A stretch of 64,000 bases of DNA from NCBI GenBank assembly GCA_029880265.1, contig JAOUOT010000002.1, positions 181,353 to 245,352 on the forward strand, given 5' to 3'. A program made the translations under genes and the position numbers. The first letter of the stretch is position 1; each line of letters starts with the position of its first letter. Below the pieces are notes generated by a model, which had not been told where the DNA came from, made no database searches, and was given only the letters and a program-made list of their open reading frames with translations. Positions 45,767-55,748 of the stretch are shown one piece after another. This DNA is from Spirochaetia bacterium. GTDB lineage: Bacteria > Spirochaetota > Leptospiria > Turneriellales > JAOUOS01.

Positions 45767-46240
45767 ATGAGATTTTTAAGTATTAATAAAATATTTTATG
45801 CCGGTTTTCTTCTTTTCTTTATACTGAATACAAAAAACCTACAGGCATATTCCAATTATTCTTCTAATAATACTTTATTTTTCAATGAAACAATTTTTTT
45901 TCAAAATAATAATTCTTCTTATGCCAATGCTTTGTCTTTAGAGTTAACTCCCGTTTTCTCTTTAAACAAAGTTCTTGACTCTCATAAAGACGAAAGCTCT
46001 TTTAGGCGGGCAGAAATTATCTTTTTTTTATCTTTTCCTTTTGTTTTAGCTGCGCACGGTATTTTGGCGGCAGGATTATATTACTCTGCAACGCAAGATG
46101 CTTCTTTTAATTTACCGCGACCGTTAATAACATTTTCATTTGTATCTTCTGCAATGATTTCTACCGCGATTTCATATTATGACTATAAAACGATACAAAC
46201 TAAAAAATCTGCCCGTTTTTTATTCAATAAACGCTTTTAA
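45767..46240 (+). CDS. hypothetical secreted or membrane protein
   Basis: 157 residues. Signal peptide to LQAYS. A Ser/Asn-rich stretch follows, and then two hydrophobic helices (IIFFLSFPFVLAAHGILAAG, LITFSFVSSAMISTAISYY). No recognised family. It starts 17 bases after ruvB and ends one base before the convergent rodA stop, so the boundary has no terminator of its own. Confidence 0.55.
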   Translation: MRFLSINKIFYAGFLLFFILNTKNLQAYSNYSSNNTLFFNETIFFQNNNSSYANALSLELTPVFSLNKVLDSHKDESSFRRAEIIFFLSFPFVLAAHGILAAGLYYSATQDASFNLPRPLITFSFVSSAMISTAISYYDYKTIQTKKSARFLFNKRF

Positions 46241-47758
46241 TTAGACGTTAATAAATCTTCTTAAACTAATATTTAAAATTATTCCAAGAGCGGCAAAACT
46301 GGCTACCATATTAGATCCTCCATAGCTGATAAAAACCAAAGGTATACCGGTAACGGGAAAAAGTCCCATTGCAATGCCAATATTAATAATAATATGAAAG
46401 AAAAAGATCGAGGTAAGACCTCCCGCCAAAAGAGCTCCATAATCGTCTTTCGACTGAAGCGCAATAGTAACCCCCCGCAGAACAAGCCCAAATAATAACA
46501 ATATAGTTAAAGCGGCTCCCCAAAATCCAAATTGTTCGCCTATTACAGAAAAGACAAAATCATTATACCATTCGGGAAGATACGGCGTATCCCCTCTTGT
46601 CATATCTCCCTGAAGCAATCCCTTGCCCCATATTTGCCCAGACCCGATTGTTATAAGCGAATGTCTAAGCTGGTATCCGGCTCCTTTAGGAAACTTATCA
46701 GGGTTTGCAAAAGAGACTATTCTGATAACCTGATGCGGCTTAAAACTCATTGCCTGTCTGAAAATTAAAGTAGACGATAGACTTAAAAATATAATAAGAG
46801 ATATCGTCGATATCGATTTAAGCCATTTTGTTCGACTTAAATAATTTAAAAAATAACAGGCTCCGTATATTATTGCCGTAGAGCCGATTATAATCAATAT
46901 AGTAATATTATTACTAAAAAAATCTCTGAAAAAAGAGGGATTATTCTTTTTTACTTCTTCGACCGCTTGCCCAAAAAGGGCAAGGTTTTCGGGTTGTATT
47001 ATGGTTTTTGCCGACCATCCGACGGCCGATGTACTTTTGATTTCAGAGACCAAAGAAGGGTTTTCAACATAGTGCCATACTTCAAAATTCAATATTCTAA
47101 CGGCATCGGCTAATTTATAATCTACTTTTTTTAAATACGAAACGATATCGCTTACTAATATATACTTATGATATTCTAAAAACATGGGAATAAATAATAC
47201 CGAAAATCCTATCAACAAAAGTCCTATAATTACGCTGACGTTTGCGCCGCCGATAAAAAGCATAATAAAAAGTATGGGAAGAAAAATAATGGCGGAACCG
47301 AGATCGGGCTGAAGAGCGATAAGAAGTACGGGCGCCGCGGTAATCAAAAAAGGCAGTATAAGCTCTTTTAATTTATCTATTTCTGTTTCTTTTAATACAA
47401 GATATTTACTTAAAAATATAACAAAAGCTATTTTCGCAAATTCAGTGGGTTGAAATCCGATTCCAAAAAAACGAATCCATGATCTGGCGCCTTTTATTTT
47501 AGCGCCAATAAATGGTACCAACGTAAAAATTAAGAGCAATAAAGCGGCGCCATAAATTATTGTCGAGTAAGATCCTAAGATTTGGTAATTTACCTGAGAT
47601 AAAAAAAGCATCAAGATAAGCCCCAGGGTAAGCCAGAGCATCTTTTTAACCGCCAAAGACTGACCGTATTCTCCGCCCCCATAAAGAGCAAATATGCCCA
47701 TAACAGAAGCTGAAATAGCGAAAAAAACGCTTACCCAATCTAATCTTGAAATATTCAT
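46241..47758 (-). CDS. rodA: rod-shape SEDS glycosyltransferase RodA
   Basis: 505 residues from ATG 47758, which overlaps the PBP2 stop as ATGA and fixes the start; the open frame above is not family-like. SEDS signatures: GARSWIRFFGIGFQPTEFAK, ALQPDLGSAIIF, HSLITIGSGQIWGKGLLQGD, PEWYNDFVFSVIGEQFG, FISYGGSNM. It is over 100 residues longer than typical RodA. The extra material lies between about 200 and 345, after SVLFIPMFLEYHKYI. It polymerises glycan strands with PBP2. Confidence 0.94.
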   Translation of the reverse strand: MNISRLDWVSVFFAISASVMGIFALYGGGEYGQSLAVKKMLWLTLGLILMLFLSQVNYQILGSYSTIIYGAALLLLIFTLVPFIGAKIKGARSWIRFFGIGFQPTEFAKIAFVIFLSKYLVLKETEIDKLKELILPFLITAAPVLLIALQPDLGSAIIFLPILFIMLFIGGANVSVIIGLLLIGFSVLFIPMFLEYHKYILVSDIVSYLKKVDYKLADAVRILNFEVWHYVENPSLVSEIKSTSAVGWSAKTIIQPENLALFGQAVEEVKKNNPSFFRDFFSNNITILIIIGSTAIIYGACYFLNYLSRTKWLKSISTISLIIFLSLSSTLIFRQAMSFKPHQVIRIVSFANPDKFPKGAGYQLRHSLITIGSGQIWGKGLLQGDMTRGDTPYLPEWYNDFVFSVIGEQFGFWGAALTILLLFGLVLRGVTIALQSKDDYGALLAGGLTSIFFFHIIINIGIAMGLFPVTGIPLVFISYGGSNMVASFAALGIILNISLRRFINV

Positions 47759-49614
47759 AACGCCTTTTTTTCTTGCGAATAAACCCGCCTGCTCCATTCA
47801 TAAAAGATTTCTTTAGCGATGGGAGCCGCCCCGACCGCGCCCGCGACACCTCTTTCTACAAAAACTCCCACAAGCAAAATATTTTGTAAATCGCCCATAT
47901 ACGGGCCATAGCCCACAAACCATGCATGCTGGCTTTCATTGGCAAACCTTTCTTTTGAACGCGTTTGAACGGTACCGGTTTTACCCGCAATGGGCATAAG
48001 CCCTCTGCTATTCAATACCCTGCTGGCGGTGCCTGAAGCTACGGCCTCTCTTAATCCTTTTTGAATTGAAGAAAGACTTTTATTTGAGAAAGGCAGCTCA
48101 AACAAGATTTCTTTATCTATCGATTGCTTTAGTTCGTCGTTTTCTGCAAATCTTATTTCTTTCACCAGCCGCGGCTTATATACGACGCCTTTAGTCACCA
48201 AAGCCGAATAGAAATTCATCATTCCCAGCAATGTTGTCTCTATAAAGCCCTGTCCTATGCTTAAATTTACCGTATCGCCATCAAACCATCTTTGATTAAA
48301 TGTCTTCTCTTTCCATAAAGGAGACGGTATAAAACCGGTTATTTCTCCGGGAATATCAATTCCCGTCATTTCATTTAATCTGAAATACCGGGAATATTTT
48401 ATTATCGGTTCGGCTCCTATATCGTAGCCTAACTGATAAAAATATGTAGAACAGCTCTGAGCGAGCGCGCCGATTAGGTTTACATGAGAATGATATCCCC
48501 AGCAATGAAAAGTAGAATCTGGCAAGCCCTCATAACTACTTTTTAGAGTAAATTTACCTTTGCAAAAATATCCTCTATTTTCGTTAAGTCTGTTTTCTTC
48601 TAAAGCCGCAAACGCAACCAGCGGCTTAAAAGTAGAAGCAGGAGGATACTTGGTCGATATGGCGCGATTTATTTCAGCTCTTTCTTTTTTCATTTCTTGC
48701 AAATGTAAGTTTCGTTCTTCGCTGTCTGCCGAAATCATAATATTGGGATTATATGTGGGCATACTGGCCATAGCAAGTATCTCGCCTGAGGCCGGCAGCA
48801 AAGCGATAACCGCCCCTGATTTCCCTTCTAGACTTTCTGAAGCTAATTTTTGAAGCTCTGCATCTATGGTTAAAACCAGATTATTGCCGGCTACCGCCTC
48901 TTGAAAAACTTTTTGCTCTTCAATTTCTCCTCTTGCTGTCTTAATTTGTATTATCTCGCCGTCTTCTCCCCTTAGAACCGCGTCGTATTGGGCCTCTATG
49001 CCGTTTTTACCGACAAGTTGATAGCTTTTTATTCCCGAATCCATATCTTTTCTTGAAGGCGGCCCGATATATCCGGTTATGTGTGAGGCATATTGATCAA
49101 GATTATAAAACCGGCTGCTGCTTTGCTTTATAATAAATTTTGAAAATGTAATATAATAATCGGCAATAAGAGTATGTGAAGTTTCATCTAAATCGTCTAT
49201 TAAGATAATTTCTTCATTTAACCTTATTTTTTGCGCCGTAATTTTATTTTTCAGATCGCCTTCGTTTTTTTTTAGAAGCCTCTCAAGCTGGCCCACTCTG
49301 GTTATTAATTCTCCCGAATTAAAATGCGAAGGTATAGCCACTAAGGAACGCTTAATATTATTAGATACAATCGGAATTCTGTTTTCAATGCCTTTATAGT
49401 TTCTGTCATAAATTTCGCCCCGCGGAGCCGTTAAAGCGACAACTTTTCTTATAACTCTTTGAGATTGCTCGTAATACTTTTCTCCTGAAACGACCTGAAG
49501 TTGAAATGTTCTAAAGGCTAACGTAAAAAAAGCTACAATAATAAAAACAATAAAAGCAATAAGTCTTTTGCGAAGCCTTTGCCATAACTTATATTGCTGT
49601 GCCGTTAGCGCCAT
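47755..49614 (-). CDS. mrdA: penicillin-binding protein 2 (rod-shape transpeptidase)
   Basis: 619 residues. N-terminal membrane helix (IVAFFTLAFRTFQLQVV), dimerisation domain with GEIYDRN and TGYIGPPSRKD, then the transpeptidase: SxxK is PPASTFKPLVAF, the second motif is QSCSTYFYQLG (the third residue is normally N or D but here S), and AGKTGTVQTRS. It crosslinks peptidoglycan with RodA, whose gene it overlaps by four bases. It lies 10 bases after mreD. Confidence 0.95.
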   Translation of the reverse strand: MALTAQQYKLWQRLRKRLIAFIVFIIVAFFTLAFRTFQLQVVSGEKYYEQSQRVIRKVVALTAPRGEIYDRNYKGIENRIPIVSNNIKRSLVAIPSHFNSGELITRVGQLERLLKKNEGDLKNKITAQKIRLNEEIILIDDLDETSHTLIADYYITFSKFIIKQSSSRFYNLDQYASHITGYIGPPSRKDMDSGIKSYQLVGKNGIEAQYDAVLRGEDGEIIQIKTARGEIEEQKVFQEAVAGNNLVLTIDAELQKLASESLEGKSGAVIALLPASGEILAMASMPTYNPNIMISADSEERNLHLQEMKKERAEINRAISTKYPPASTFKPLVAFAALEENRLNENRGYFCKGKFTLKSSYEGLPDSTFHCWGYHSHVNLIGALAQSCSTYFYQLGYDIGAEPIIKYSRYFRLNEMTGIDIPGEITGFIPSPLWKEKTFNQRWFDGDTVNLSIGQGFIETTLLGMMNFYSALVTKGVVYKPRLVKEIRFAENDELKQSIDKEILFELPFSNKSLSSIQKGLREAVASGTASRVLNSRGLMPIAGKTGTVQTRSKERFANESQHAWFVGYGPYMGDLQNILLVGVFVERGVAGAVGAAPIAKEIFYEWSRRVYSQEKKAL

Positions 49615-49624
49615 TTTTATTCAA

Positions 49625-50158
49625 TCAAAATTGTTTTACTTCAATATCTATATGAGGAATTGCCCATTTCAGCATTCTAAACCAAAAAATACCAATAACG
49701 GCGTTATAAATTGCTTCGGGCAGCGCAATTGTAAAAAGAGCTTTCGCGGCGATATTTCCGTGAAAGATCGCCACTAAAAAGAATATTAAAAAACCTTTTA
49801 ACAGACTTAAAGATAAAATAATTATAAATATTATAAAATTACTGTCTTTATTTATGCCTTTTGCCAGTTTTCCGGTAATGTATCCGATTATGGTTTTAGG
49901 AAGAGCATGAATGCCTAAGAAATATTGCGCCTTACCGCCTTCATACACGTCTAAACCGCCGATATTCATATCCTGTAAAAGACCTCCGAAAAATCCAATC
50001 CATAAGCCCGTAAAATCGCCTCTGAATATTCCAAAAAAAACTGTTAATATCAATAAAAAATCTGGTTTAATCTCGCCAAGTTTAAAAAATTCAACACTTG
50101 CTTGAATAAAATATGAAATGATTACGGCTGCAGCAATTACTATCTTATCTATTATCAT
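49625..50158 (-). CDS. mreD: rod-shape-determining protein MreD
   Basis: 177 residues, five to six membrane helices. The family region GEIKPDFLLILTVFFGIFRG is followed by GLWIGFFGGLLQDMNIGGLDV; helical ends IGYITGKLAKGI and FWFRMLKW. It joins MreC and RodA/PBP2 in the elongasome. Its start overlaps the end of mreC as ATGA. Confidence 0.88.
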   Translation of the reverse strand: MIIDKIVIAAAVIISYFIQASVEFFKLGEIKPDFLLILTVFFGIFRGDFTGLWIGFFGGLLQDMNIGGLDVYEGGKAQYFLGIHALPKTIIGYITGKLAKGINKDSNFIIFIIILSLSLLKGFLIFFLVAIFHGNIAAKALFTIALPEAIYNAVIGIFWFRMLKWAIPHIDIEVKQF

Positions 50159-51090
50159 GGCGATTTAATTGTATCGGCCCCTAACGGCTCGAATTCAAGT
50201 TTTTCTGTCTCAGGTTTTTTTTGTATAACAAACACATAGTCAAGCCTTTGCATATCTATTAAAGGCCTGATTTCGGCTTTTTGATAATTTGCCCCTCTTT
50301 CAATAAAATTATCAACAAGGCCTATGGGCAGTCCCTTGGGAAATATTCCGTCGCCTCCTGAAGTAACGATTTCATCTCCCGGACGAAGAAGACACGATAA
50401 ACTTAAGTATTCAAGCAATGGTTTTTCTTTATAAGGATTTCTGCCTATCAAAAGGGCCCAATATGCTGTTTTTTTTACTTTTACGCCTAGTCGGGAATAC
50501 TGATCGACAATAGGAAGTATTCTCGCCGATTTTTTATTTACTTGCACAATTTTTCCAATCACACCCTGTACAAGTTTTACGTTTGATATTTGAGAGCCAT
50601 TTTTTTCTTCTGTTTCTGTAGATTTTTCAGCCTGAATGGCAATAACGGGCATATGTGGTTCGACGCCGTCTTCTGAGCCTTTGTTTATAATAATAGTGCG
50701 AAACCAGTTATCGGGATCCTGAGAAATAATCTCAGCCTGCAAATAAGGATAGTCTTCGGGAAGAGTCAAACCCAACTGATTTCTAAGTTCTGAGTTTTCT
50801 GCGTCTAATTGAGCTATTTTCAACCGCAAATTCTTCATTTCTTTTATTTCATACCTAAGGGCATCCCTCTCTAGTTTTAAAGCGTCATAGCTTCTATAGC
50901 TATCGACAAGCGAGGTAATATCGCTGCCTATGGCAGTCAATGTTCCTGTAAAAAAGTCTAAAACGCGCGTACCGCTTTTAGCAGCGTCTGATAATACTTT
51001 AGCCTGAGAAAACATGCTAATCAAACAAAAAGCGACGGTCAATATCAATGAAAATTCAGATTTATATCTGCGTATTATATCAAGAAACAT
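50155..51090 (-). CDS. mreC: rod-shape-determining protein MreC
   Basis: 311 residues. One membrane helix near residue 15, a coiled coil (about 60-105, LRYEIKEMKNLRLKIAQLDA), then the two beta domains: LQAEIISQDPDNWFRTIIIN, GSEDGVEPHMPVIA, GVIGKIVQVNKKSARIL and PGDEIVTSGGDGIFPKGLPI. It is the periplasmic scaffold of the elongasome, linking PBP2 with MreB. It is separated from mreB by 172 bases and overlaps mreD. Confidence 0.95.
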   Translation of the reverse strand: MFLDIIRRYKSEFSLILTVAFCLISMFSQAKVLSDAAKSGTRVLDFFTGTLTAIGSDITSLVDSYRSYDALKLERDALRYEIKEMKNLRLKIAQLDAENSELRNQLGLTLPEDYPYLQAEIISQDPDNWFRTIIINKGSEDGVEPHMPVIAIQAEKSTETEEKNGSQISNVKLVQGVIGKIVQVNKKSARILPIVDQYSRLGVKVKKTAYWALLIGRNPYKEKPLLEYLSLSCLLRPGDEIVTSGGDGIFPKGLPIGLVDNFIERGANYQKAEIRPLIDMQRLDYVFVIQKKPETEKLEFEPLGADTIKSP

Positions 51091-51162
51091 ATTGCTTAAA
51101 ATTCTGGTAAGTTACAAGTTTTATTTTAATCACAGCCTGCCAATAATTTTATACTGACAACC

Positions 51163-51194
51163 GCTCAAAAAAGATTTTTGTTGTAATTTTGAGC
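51163..51194. repeat. weak stem-loop between mreB and mreC
   Basis: Arms gctcaaaa (51163-51170) and ttttgagc (51187-51194), 8 bp, loop 16. No U-run follows on the transcribed strand, so it is not a clear terminator. It may attenuate transcription from mreB into mreC, since the 172-base gap is the only long one in the cluster. Confidence 0.3.
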
Positions 51195-51262
51195 CTCTGT
51201 GGGCCTAGAAGTGTCAATATCTATAATTTATCATTTTTACAATGAAAAACTATCTAAATTTC

Positions 51263-52288
51263 TTAACGATTTAGACTTGCTCTGATATATTTTAATTCTT
51301 CCAGATATTTTCCGGTACCAAGAGCCACACAGTTTAATGGATTTTCTGCGCGTATCACGGGAACTCCCGTTTCTTTAGACAAAAATTTATCAAGCCCCTT
51401 CAATAAAGAACCCCCGCCTGTTAAGACAATGCCCCTTTCAACGATATCGGCGGCCAATTCAGGCGGCGTGCGTTCAAGCGCTTGTACGGTGCCTTCTAAG
51501 ATGGCCTCTATCGGCTCTCGTAAAGCTTTTCTCAATTCGGCGCTATCTAATTGAAGAGTTCGAGGAAGCCCCGACATTGCATCCCTGCCTTTTAATTCGA
51601 ATGTTTCTATTTTCTTTTCAGGGAAGGCATTACCAATGGCTAATTTTACTTCTTCTGCCGTTCTTTCACCGACAACAAGGTTATACTGCATTCGCATATG
51701 TTTTATAATAGCTTCGTCAAACTCATCGCCGCCAACTCGTATTGAATCGGATATAACCATACCGCCTAAAGATAAAACTGCAATCTCTGTCGTACCACCG
51801 CCGATATCTATAACCATGTTACCCGCAGGTTCATGTATAGGAATATTCGCCCCTATCGCCGCGGCCAAAGCTTCTTCAATAAGATAAATTTCGCGTGCTC
51901 CAGCCTGTTCTGCCGATTCTCGCACCGCTCTTTTTTCAACTTCGGTAATACCAGCGGGAACGCCAATGACAACTCGAGGTTTTACCAGAGTCGTACGATT
52001 ATGTACCTTATTAATAAAATATCGTATCATTTTTTCAACTGTTTCAAAATCGGCTATCACGCCGTCTTTCATAGGGCGAATGGCAACAATCTCTCCGGGA
52101 GTTCGTCCCATCATACGCTTTGCTTCTTGACCCACAGCCAATATCTTACCTGTGCTTGCATGAACAGCAACCACAGATGGTTCTGACAGTACAATCCCCT
52201 GTCCTTTGACATATACCAGGGTATTGGCCGTTCCCAGGTCTATTCCCATATCATTTGAAAATAATTCGTGAATCCAGTCGAATATCAT
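51263..52288 (-). CDS. mreB: rod-shape actin homologue MreB
   Basis: 341 residues. N-terminal amphipathic helix plus [20 protein letters not shown], phosphate loop 2 [19 protein letters not shown], and the adenosine motif [20 protein letters not shown] lies eight bases before the ATG. It forms membrane filaments that direct cell-wall elongation. It opens the minus-strand cluster mreB-mreC-mreD-PBP2-rodA. Confidence 0.97.
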   Translation of the reverse strand: MIFDWIHELFSNDMGIDLGTANTLVYVKGQGIVLSEPSVVAVHASTGKILAVGQEAKRMMGRTPGEIVAIRPMKDGVIADFETVEKMIRYFINKVHNRTTLVKPRVVIGVPAGITEVEKRAVRESAEQAGAREIYLIEEALAAAIGANIPIHEPAGNMVIDIGGGTTEIAVLSLGGMVISDSIRVGGDEFDEAIIKHMRMQYNLVVGERTAEEVKLAIGNAFPEKKIETFELKGRDAMSGLPRTLQLDSAELRKALREPIEAILEGTVQALERTPPELAADIVERGIVLTGGGSLLKGLDKFLSKETGVPVIRAENPLNCVALGTGKYLEELKYIRASLNR

Positions 52289-52416
52289 AAGTTCTCCAGC
52301 AAAGCCTATGTTAAAGATGAAAATGGAGTGACAACAATTATTTTATTATAATGAATTTAAGGGGATATATGTAAAAAAAGATTGTCACCCGCTTTCAACC
52401 CTCTAATAAGGTTAAA

Positions 52417-53169
52417 ATGTTCAAAAGCTGGATACCAAACGCTTTATCACTGGGTAATCTTACATTCGGATTTCTATCCATTCTTATTATTTCGCACGCG
52501 AAGACTACTACAAGATTTCAAGCAGAAGATTTTTTCTTTTTAGGAAGCATTTTAATCCTTATAGCCGCCCTTTTTGACGGACTTGACGGTCCCATTGCAA
52601 GAAAATTATCGGCAGAATCTGCCCTAGGCGAACAACTTGACTCATTGGCCGATTTAACAACTTTTGGTTTAGCGCCTGCTTTTTTAATGTATCACGCTTA
52701 TTTCGCGTCGCTAAATACAACAATTTCTGGTTATGAAATGCCATTCGGCATGATTTTATCTGCTATTTATCCAATTTGCGCCGCGTATCGTCTGGCTCGC
52801 TTTAATGTAGCTCATGACAAAAAATCTTTCATTGGGCTTCCTTCGCCTATCGCGGGAATTTTTTCGGCCCTGATTCCTATAATATGCGCAAAATACAATT
52901 TCCCTCTGTACCTTTTGGCGTTTTCTTATGCCGCTACTGCGTTTCTGATGGTAAGCAATATACGATACGCCAAACCGACAGCGGATATTTTATCTAAAAT
53001 CACAATCTTCAGACTAATAACATTTATTCTTCTGGTTGTCGCTTTAATTTTAACGCTTGAGTGGTTTTGGATCATATTTTTAGTTATGATATTATACATT
53101 TTTTCAGGCATCATAACCTTATTCATGATTTTAATTCAAAAAATAAAAATTGGCGCGGGCTACTCTTGA
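52417..53169 (+). CDS. pssA: CDP-diacylglycerol-serine O-phosphatidyltransferase
   Basis: 250 residues, six to eight membrane helices. The CDP-alcohol phosphotransferase motif is complete: DGLDGPIARKLS, then GEQLDSLAD (D-G-x2-A-R...G-x3-D-x3-D). The start WIPNALSLGNLTFGFLSI and the loop YRLARFNV are PssA-like. AAGG lies before the ATG. It makes phosphatidylserine, precursor of phosphatidylethanolamine. It is divergent from mreB. Confidence 0.93.
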   Translation: MFKSWIPNALSLGNLTFGFLSILIISHAKTTTRFQAEDFFFLGSILILIAALFDGLDGPIARKLSAESALGEQLDSLADLTTFGLAPAFLMYHAYFASLNTTISGYEMPFGMILSAIYPICAAYRLARFNVAHDKKSFIGLPSPIAGIFSALIPIICAKYNFPLYLLAFSYAATAFLMVSNIRYAKPTADILSKITIFRLITFILLVVALILTLEWFWIIFLVMILYIFSGIITLFMILIQKIKIGAGYS

Positions 53170-53201
53170 ATTTAATACCCCATCAAAGGAGGCGGTAATA
53201 T

Positions 53202-53921
53202 ATGATTCTAAAAAATAACTTTATTCTAAAATTCACGACATTTTTATTCATTAGCTTATGGGCGTTAACATCGGTAATCTCTGCCGACACCACAAAAAAT
53301 GTTATAGAAAACTCTGAACAAAAAGAAAAAACTGACGAGAAAGAAAACAATACCGAAGAAACTGAAGAAGAAAATGATTTTGAAGTAAAGCTAAAAACTC
53401 CCGAATTAATGAAACAATTTCTGGCCACAGAAAACTATGAAATAGATTCTTCAAATCATTTTTTTGTTAATGTTATTATGGGTTCATTAGCTGGCAGCGC
53501 CGTTGGCGCAATGGGCAGTCTTTCAATTTTTGAAAACGGTAACAGACCGGTCAATAAAAAAAATGCCGCAGTATTTTCGGGCGCAGGAGGCATTCTAGGC
53601 CTTGCTTCGGGAATAGCTGTCGCCTTTTTTGAAGATCAGAATAATAAAAAATATACAATAGGCAAACCTTTAATGGAACAATCTGTAATGGGATGTTTTA
53701 TTGGCGGTTTCATAGGAGCCCTGGCCGGAACAATACCTTATGGCGCTTCAAATGATATAAATTCTTTAGTAAGATATACAGGCTATGGTTCTCTTGCGGG
53801 CACAATTGCGGGTATGGGAGTTTATTTTTTTACTCCTTCTAAAAATACCCATAGCATAAAAATGAATTTTTCTTTTTATTCTAAGGAAGATTATAAATTT
53901 AATTTTTCAAAACATTTTTAA
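53202..53921 (+). CDS. secreted glycine-zipper membrane protein, unknown
   Basis: 239 residues. Signal peptide to SVISADT, then a Glu/Lys-rich spacer (about 32-65), then paired glycine-rich hydrophobic hairpins: MGSLAGSAVGAMGSLSIF, SGAGGILGLASGIAVAFF, GCFIGGFIGALAGTIPYG and GYGSLAGTIAGMGVYFF. The repeats suggest an envelope glycine-zipper protein, possibly oligomeric. AGGAGGCGG precedes the start by several bases. I do not recognise the family. Confidence 0.65.
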   Translation: MILKNNFILKFTTFLFISLWALTSVISADTTKNVIENSEQKEKTDEKENNTEETEEENDFEVKLKTPELMKQFLATENYEIDSSNHFFVNVIMGSLAGSAVGAMGSLSIFENGNRPVNKKNAAVFSGAGGILGLASGIAVAFFEDQNNKKYTIGKPLMEQSVMGCFIGGFIGALAGTIPYGASNDINSLVRYTGYGSLAGTIAGMGVYFFTPSKNTHSIKMNFSFYSKEDYKFNFSKHF

Positions 53922-53971
53922 CTTTACAAATAAGCAAATTTTTTTTTATGGTACTTATAAGGATGAAAAAG

Positions 53972-55123
53972 ATGAAAAAAATAGTATATGGTATTGTAAC
54001 AATAATGGCGCTAAACACATTCTATTGTGCGGGTTCCCCTCAAAAAAGCGCAAATACAGGCAGCGGAGGCGACTGGATAAAGGGCGAAGGCATTGCACAA
54101 GTATATCAGGGAGACGTTGCATTGGCCAAAGACAGGGCAATTAGAGCCGCTAAAAAAGATGCGATACAAAGAAAATTGGGACAATTAATTGAAAGCAAAA
54201 CGATTACCGACAGCGGCGTATGGGTCAAAGGCGAGGTAACCGCAAAAAGCCGCGGCTTGGTCAAAGATTACGAAGTTGTTCGCGAACATAAAATCGGCGA
54301 AGAGTACAAAGTAACAATAAATGCCCATGTAGAATCAAGCAATCTGAAAAGCGCCGTTGACGATATACTTTCAGATTGGGAACAACCTGTAATGTTCGGC
54401 ATTATTCAGGAAAAATTTGGCGCTAATGCTCAAGACGCATATGACAGCCACACGCTTCAGGGCATCTCTGAATTTTTTCTATCAAAAAGTTTTGCTATAA
54501 ATAAGACATCGTCATGGCAGGGTAAAATCAAACCTCCGTTATCTATTGAACAAATTTCTCAATTTTCTGAAAAAAACGAAGCAGATTTTGATCTTCTGGT
54601 ATTTGGTAAAACCACATGCAATGATAAAGGCAAAATAAAAATAGGCAACACTGAAAGTAATATGATCTCTGCGCAAGTAAATATTGATATTTCAATTTTT
54701 GATATCAGTACAAGAAGACTTATATCTTCCGCTGCGCAGCATTCCGCCCAGGGTCACATCGATTTTGAATCAGGTTGCAGAGCCGCTATAAAAAAAGCTT
54801 CAAAAAAACTTCAAGATAATCTTTTTAAGCAAATGCTTACAAAATGGGACAAAGAATATGGCTCAGGAAAAACAATCATTTTAGAAATAAACGGAACGCT
54901 TCCGTATAAAAAACTATATGATCTTGAAAATGACCTAAGAGACCAATTTAGGGGAGTTGTGGACGTTATAGAACGAAATGTAAATTCCAGTAAAGCGGTT
55001 TTAAATGTGATATATTCAGGACAAGTGAAAGATTTTTCTCAGGAATTAATTCAAAAGAAACTTTCTGTTTCATTCGATGTTAAAGAAAAAAGCGGAAGAA
55101 AGATTGTTGTTCAAATAAAATAA
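53972..55123 (+). CDS. LPP20/FlgT-like lipoprotein
   Basis: 383 residues from ATG 53972, chosen because AAGG lies 10 to 11 bases upstream while the two earlier in-frame ATGs are too close or lack it. The signal ends with loose lipobox NTFYC. Residues about 30-110 show the LPP20/FlgT N-terminal domain (GEGIAQVYQGDVALAKDRAI, RAAKKDAIQRKLGQLI). A middle beta domain follows (DFDLLVFGKTTC, VNIDISIFDISTRRLI), and a C-terminal domain (about 295-383). Envelope role unknown; no flagellar gene is near. Confidence 0.75.
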   Translation: MKKIVYGIVTIMALNTFYCAGSPQKSANTGSGGDWIKGEGIAQVYQGDVALAKDRAIRAAKKDAIQRKLGQLIESKTITDSGVWVKGEVTAKSRGLVKDYEVVREHKIGEEYKVTINAHVESSNLKSAVDDILSDWEQPVMFGIIQEKFGANAQDAYDSHTLQGISEFFLSKSFAINKTSSWQGKIKPPLSIEQISQFSEKNEADFDLLVFGKTTCNDKGKIKIGNTESNMISAQVNIDISIFDISTRRLISSAAQHSAQGHIDFESGCRAAIKKASKKLQDNLFKQMLTKWDKEYGSGKTIILEINGTLPYKKLYDLENDLRDQFRGVVDVIERNVNSSKAVLNVIYSGQVKDFSQELIQKKLSVSFDVKEKSGRKIVVQIK

Positions 55124-55137
55124 ACGTCTATAGAAAC

Positions 55138-55713
55138 TTGAACTCAAAGATTAACGTTAAAATCAGTAAATATATAAATAAATATTGTATTTTATTTATA
55201 TATTTTACCGGTTTTTTTTTTGTAGAAAATATCTATTCGACAGAAAAGACGAAAGTTGCATATGTCAACTTAGAATACCTCTTTGAAAACAGTAACTATA
55301 AAGAAAAATTAGACAAAGAACTGAATAAACAAAAAAATAAAATCATTGAATATCAAAAAAAACTTGTTTTACAAACAAATACTTTAATTTCAGAATTAAA
55401 CCAAAAAGAAAAGCTTTTAGGTCATGATGAATTTACCAAAGAACTTTCTGAAATTCAAAAAAAAATAGAAAGCCTAAACGCTGAAAAAGCGGAACTTGAA
55501 AATGATTTAACTAAAATTGAAAAAGAATATAAACATATGATATATGATGATATTATAACCGTTATGGAAATTCTATCTGAAGAAGAAAATGTTGACATTA
55601 TTCTGTCAGATAATAAGACTATCATTTACGGCAAAACCTCTCTTGATTTAAGTCAAAGAGCTATAGAAATTATGAATGAATTAGAATCGAGGAACACGCC
55701 TTCGGCAAAATAA
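55138..55713 (+). CDS. Skp/OmpH-like periplasmic chaperone
   Basis: 191 residues from TTG, the only available start. A basic N-region and signal helix (CILFIYFTGFFFVENIYS), then the family start KVAYVNLEYLFENSNYKEKL. A long coiled coil (about 60-150) forms the tentacles, and the closing strand VDIILSDNKTIIYG is intact. Such chaperones carry nascent outer-membrane proteins. lpxD follows after 35 bases, the conserved skp-lpxD order. Confidence 0.85.
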   Translation: MNSKINVKISKYINKYCILFIYFTGFFFVENIYSTEKTKVAYVNLEYLFENSNYKEKLDKELNKQKNKIIEYQKKLVLQTNTLISELNQKEKLLGHDEFTKELSEIQKKIESLNAEKAELENDLTKIEKEYKHMIYDDIITVMEILSEEENVDIILSDNKTIIYGKTSLDLSQRAIEIMNELESRNTPSAK

Positions 55714-55748
55714 TAACATAAATTATCGATCTAAATAAAAAGGATAAT

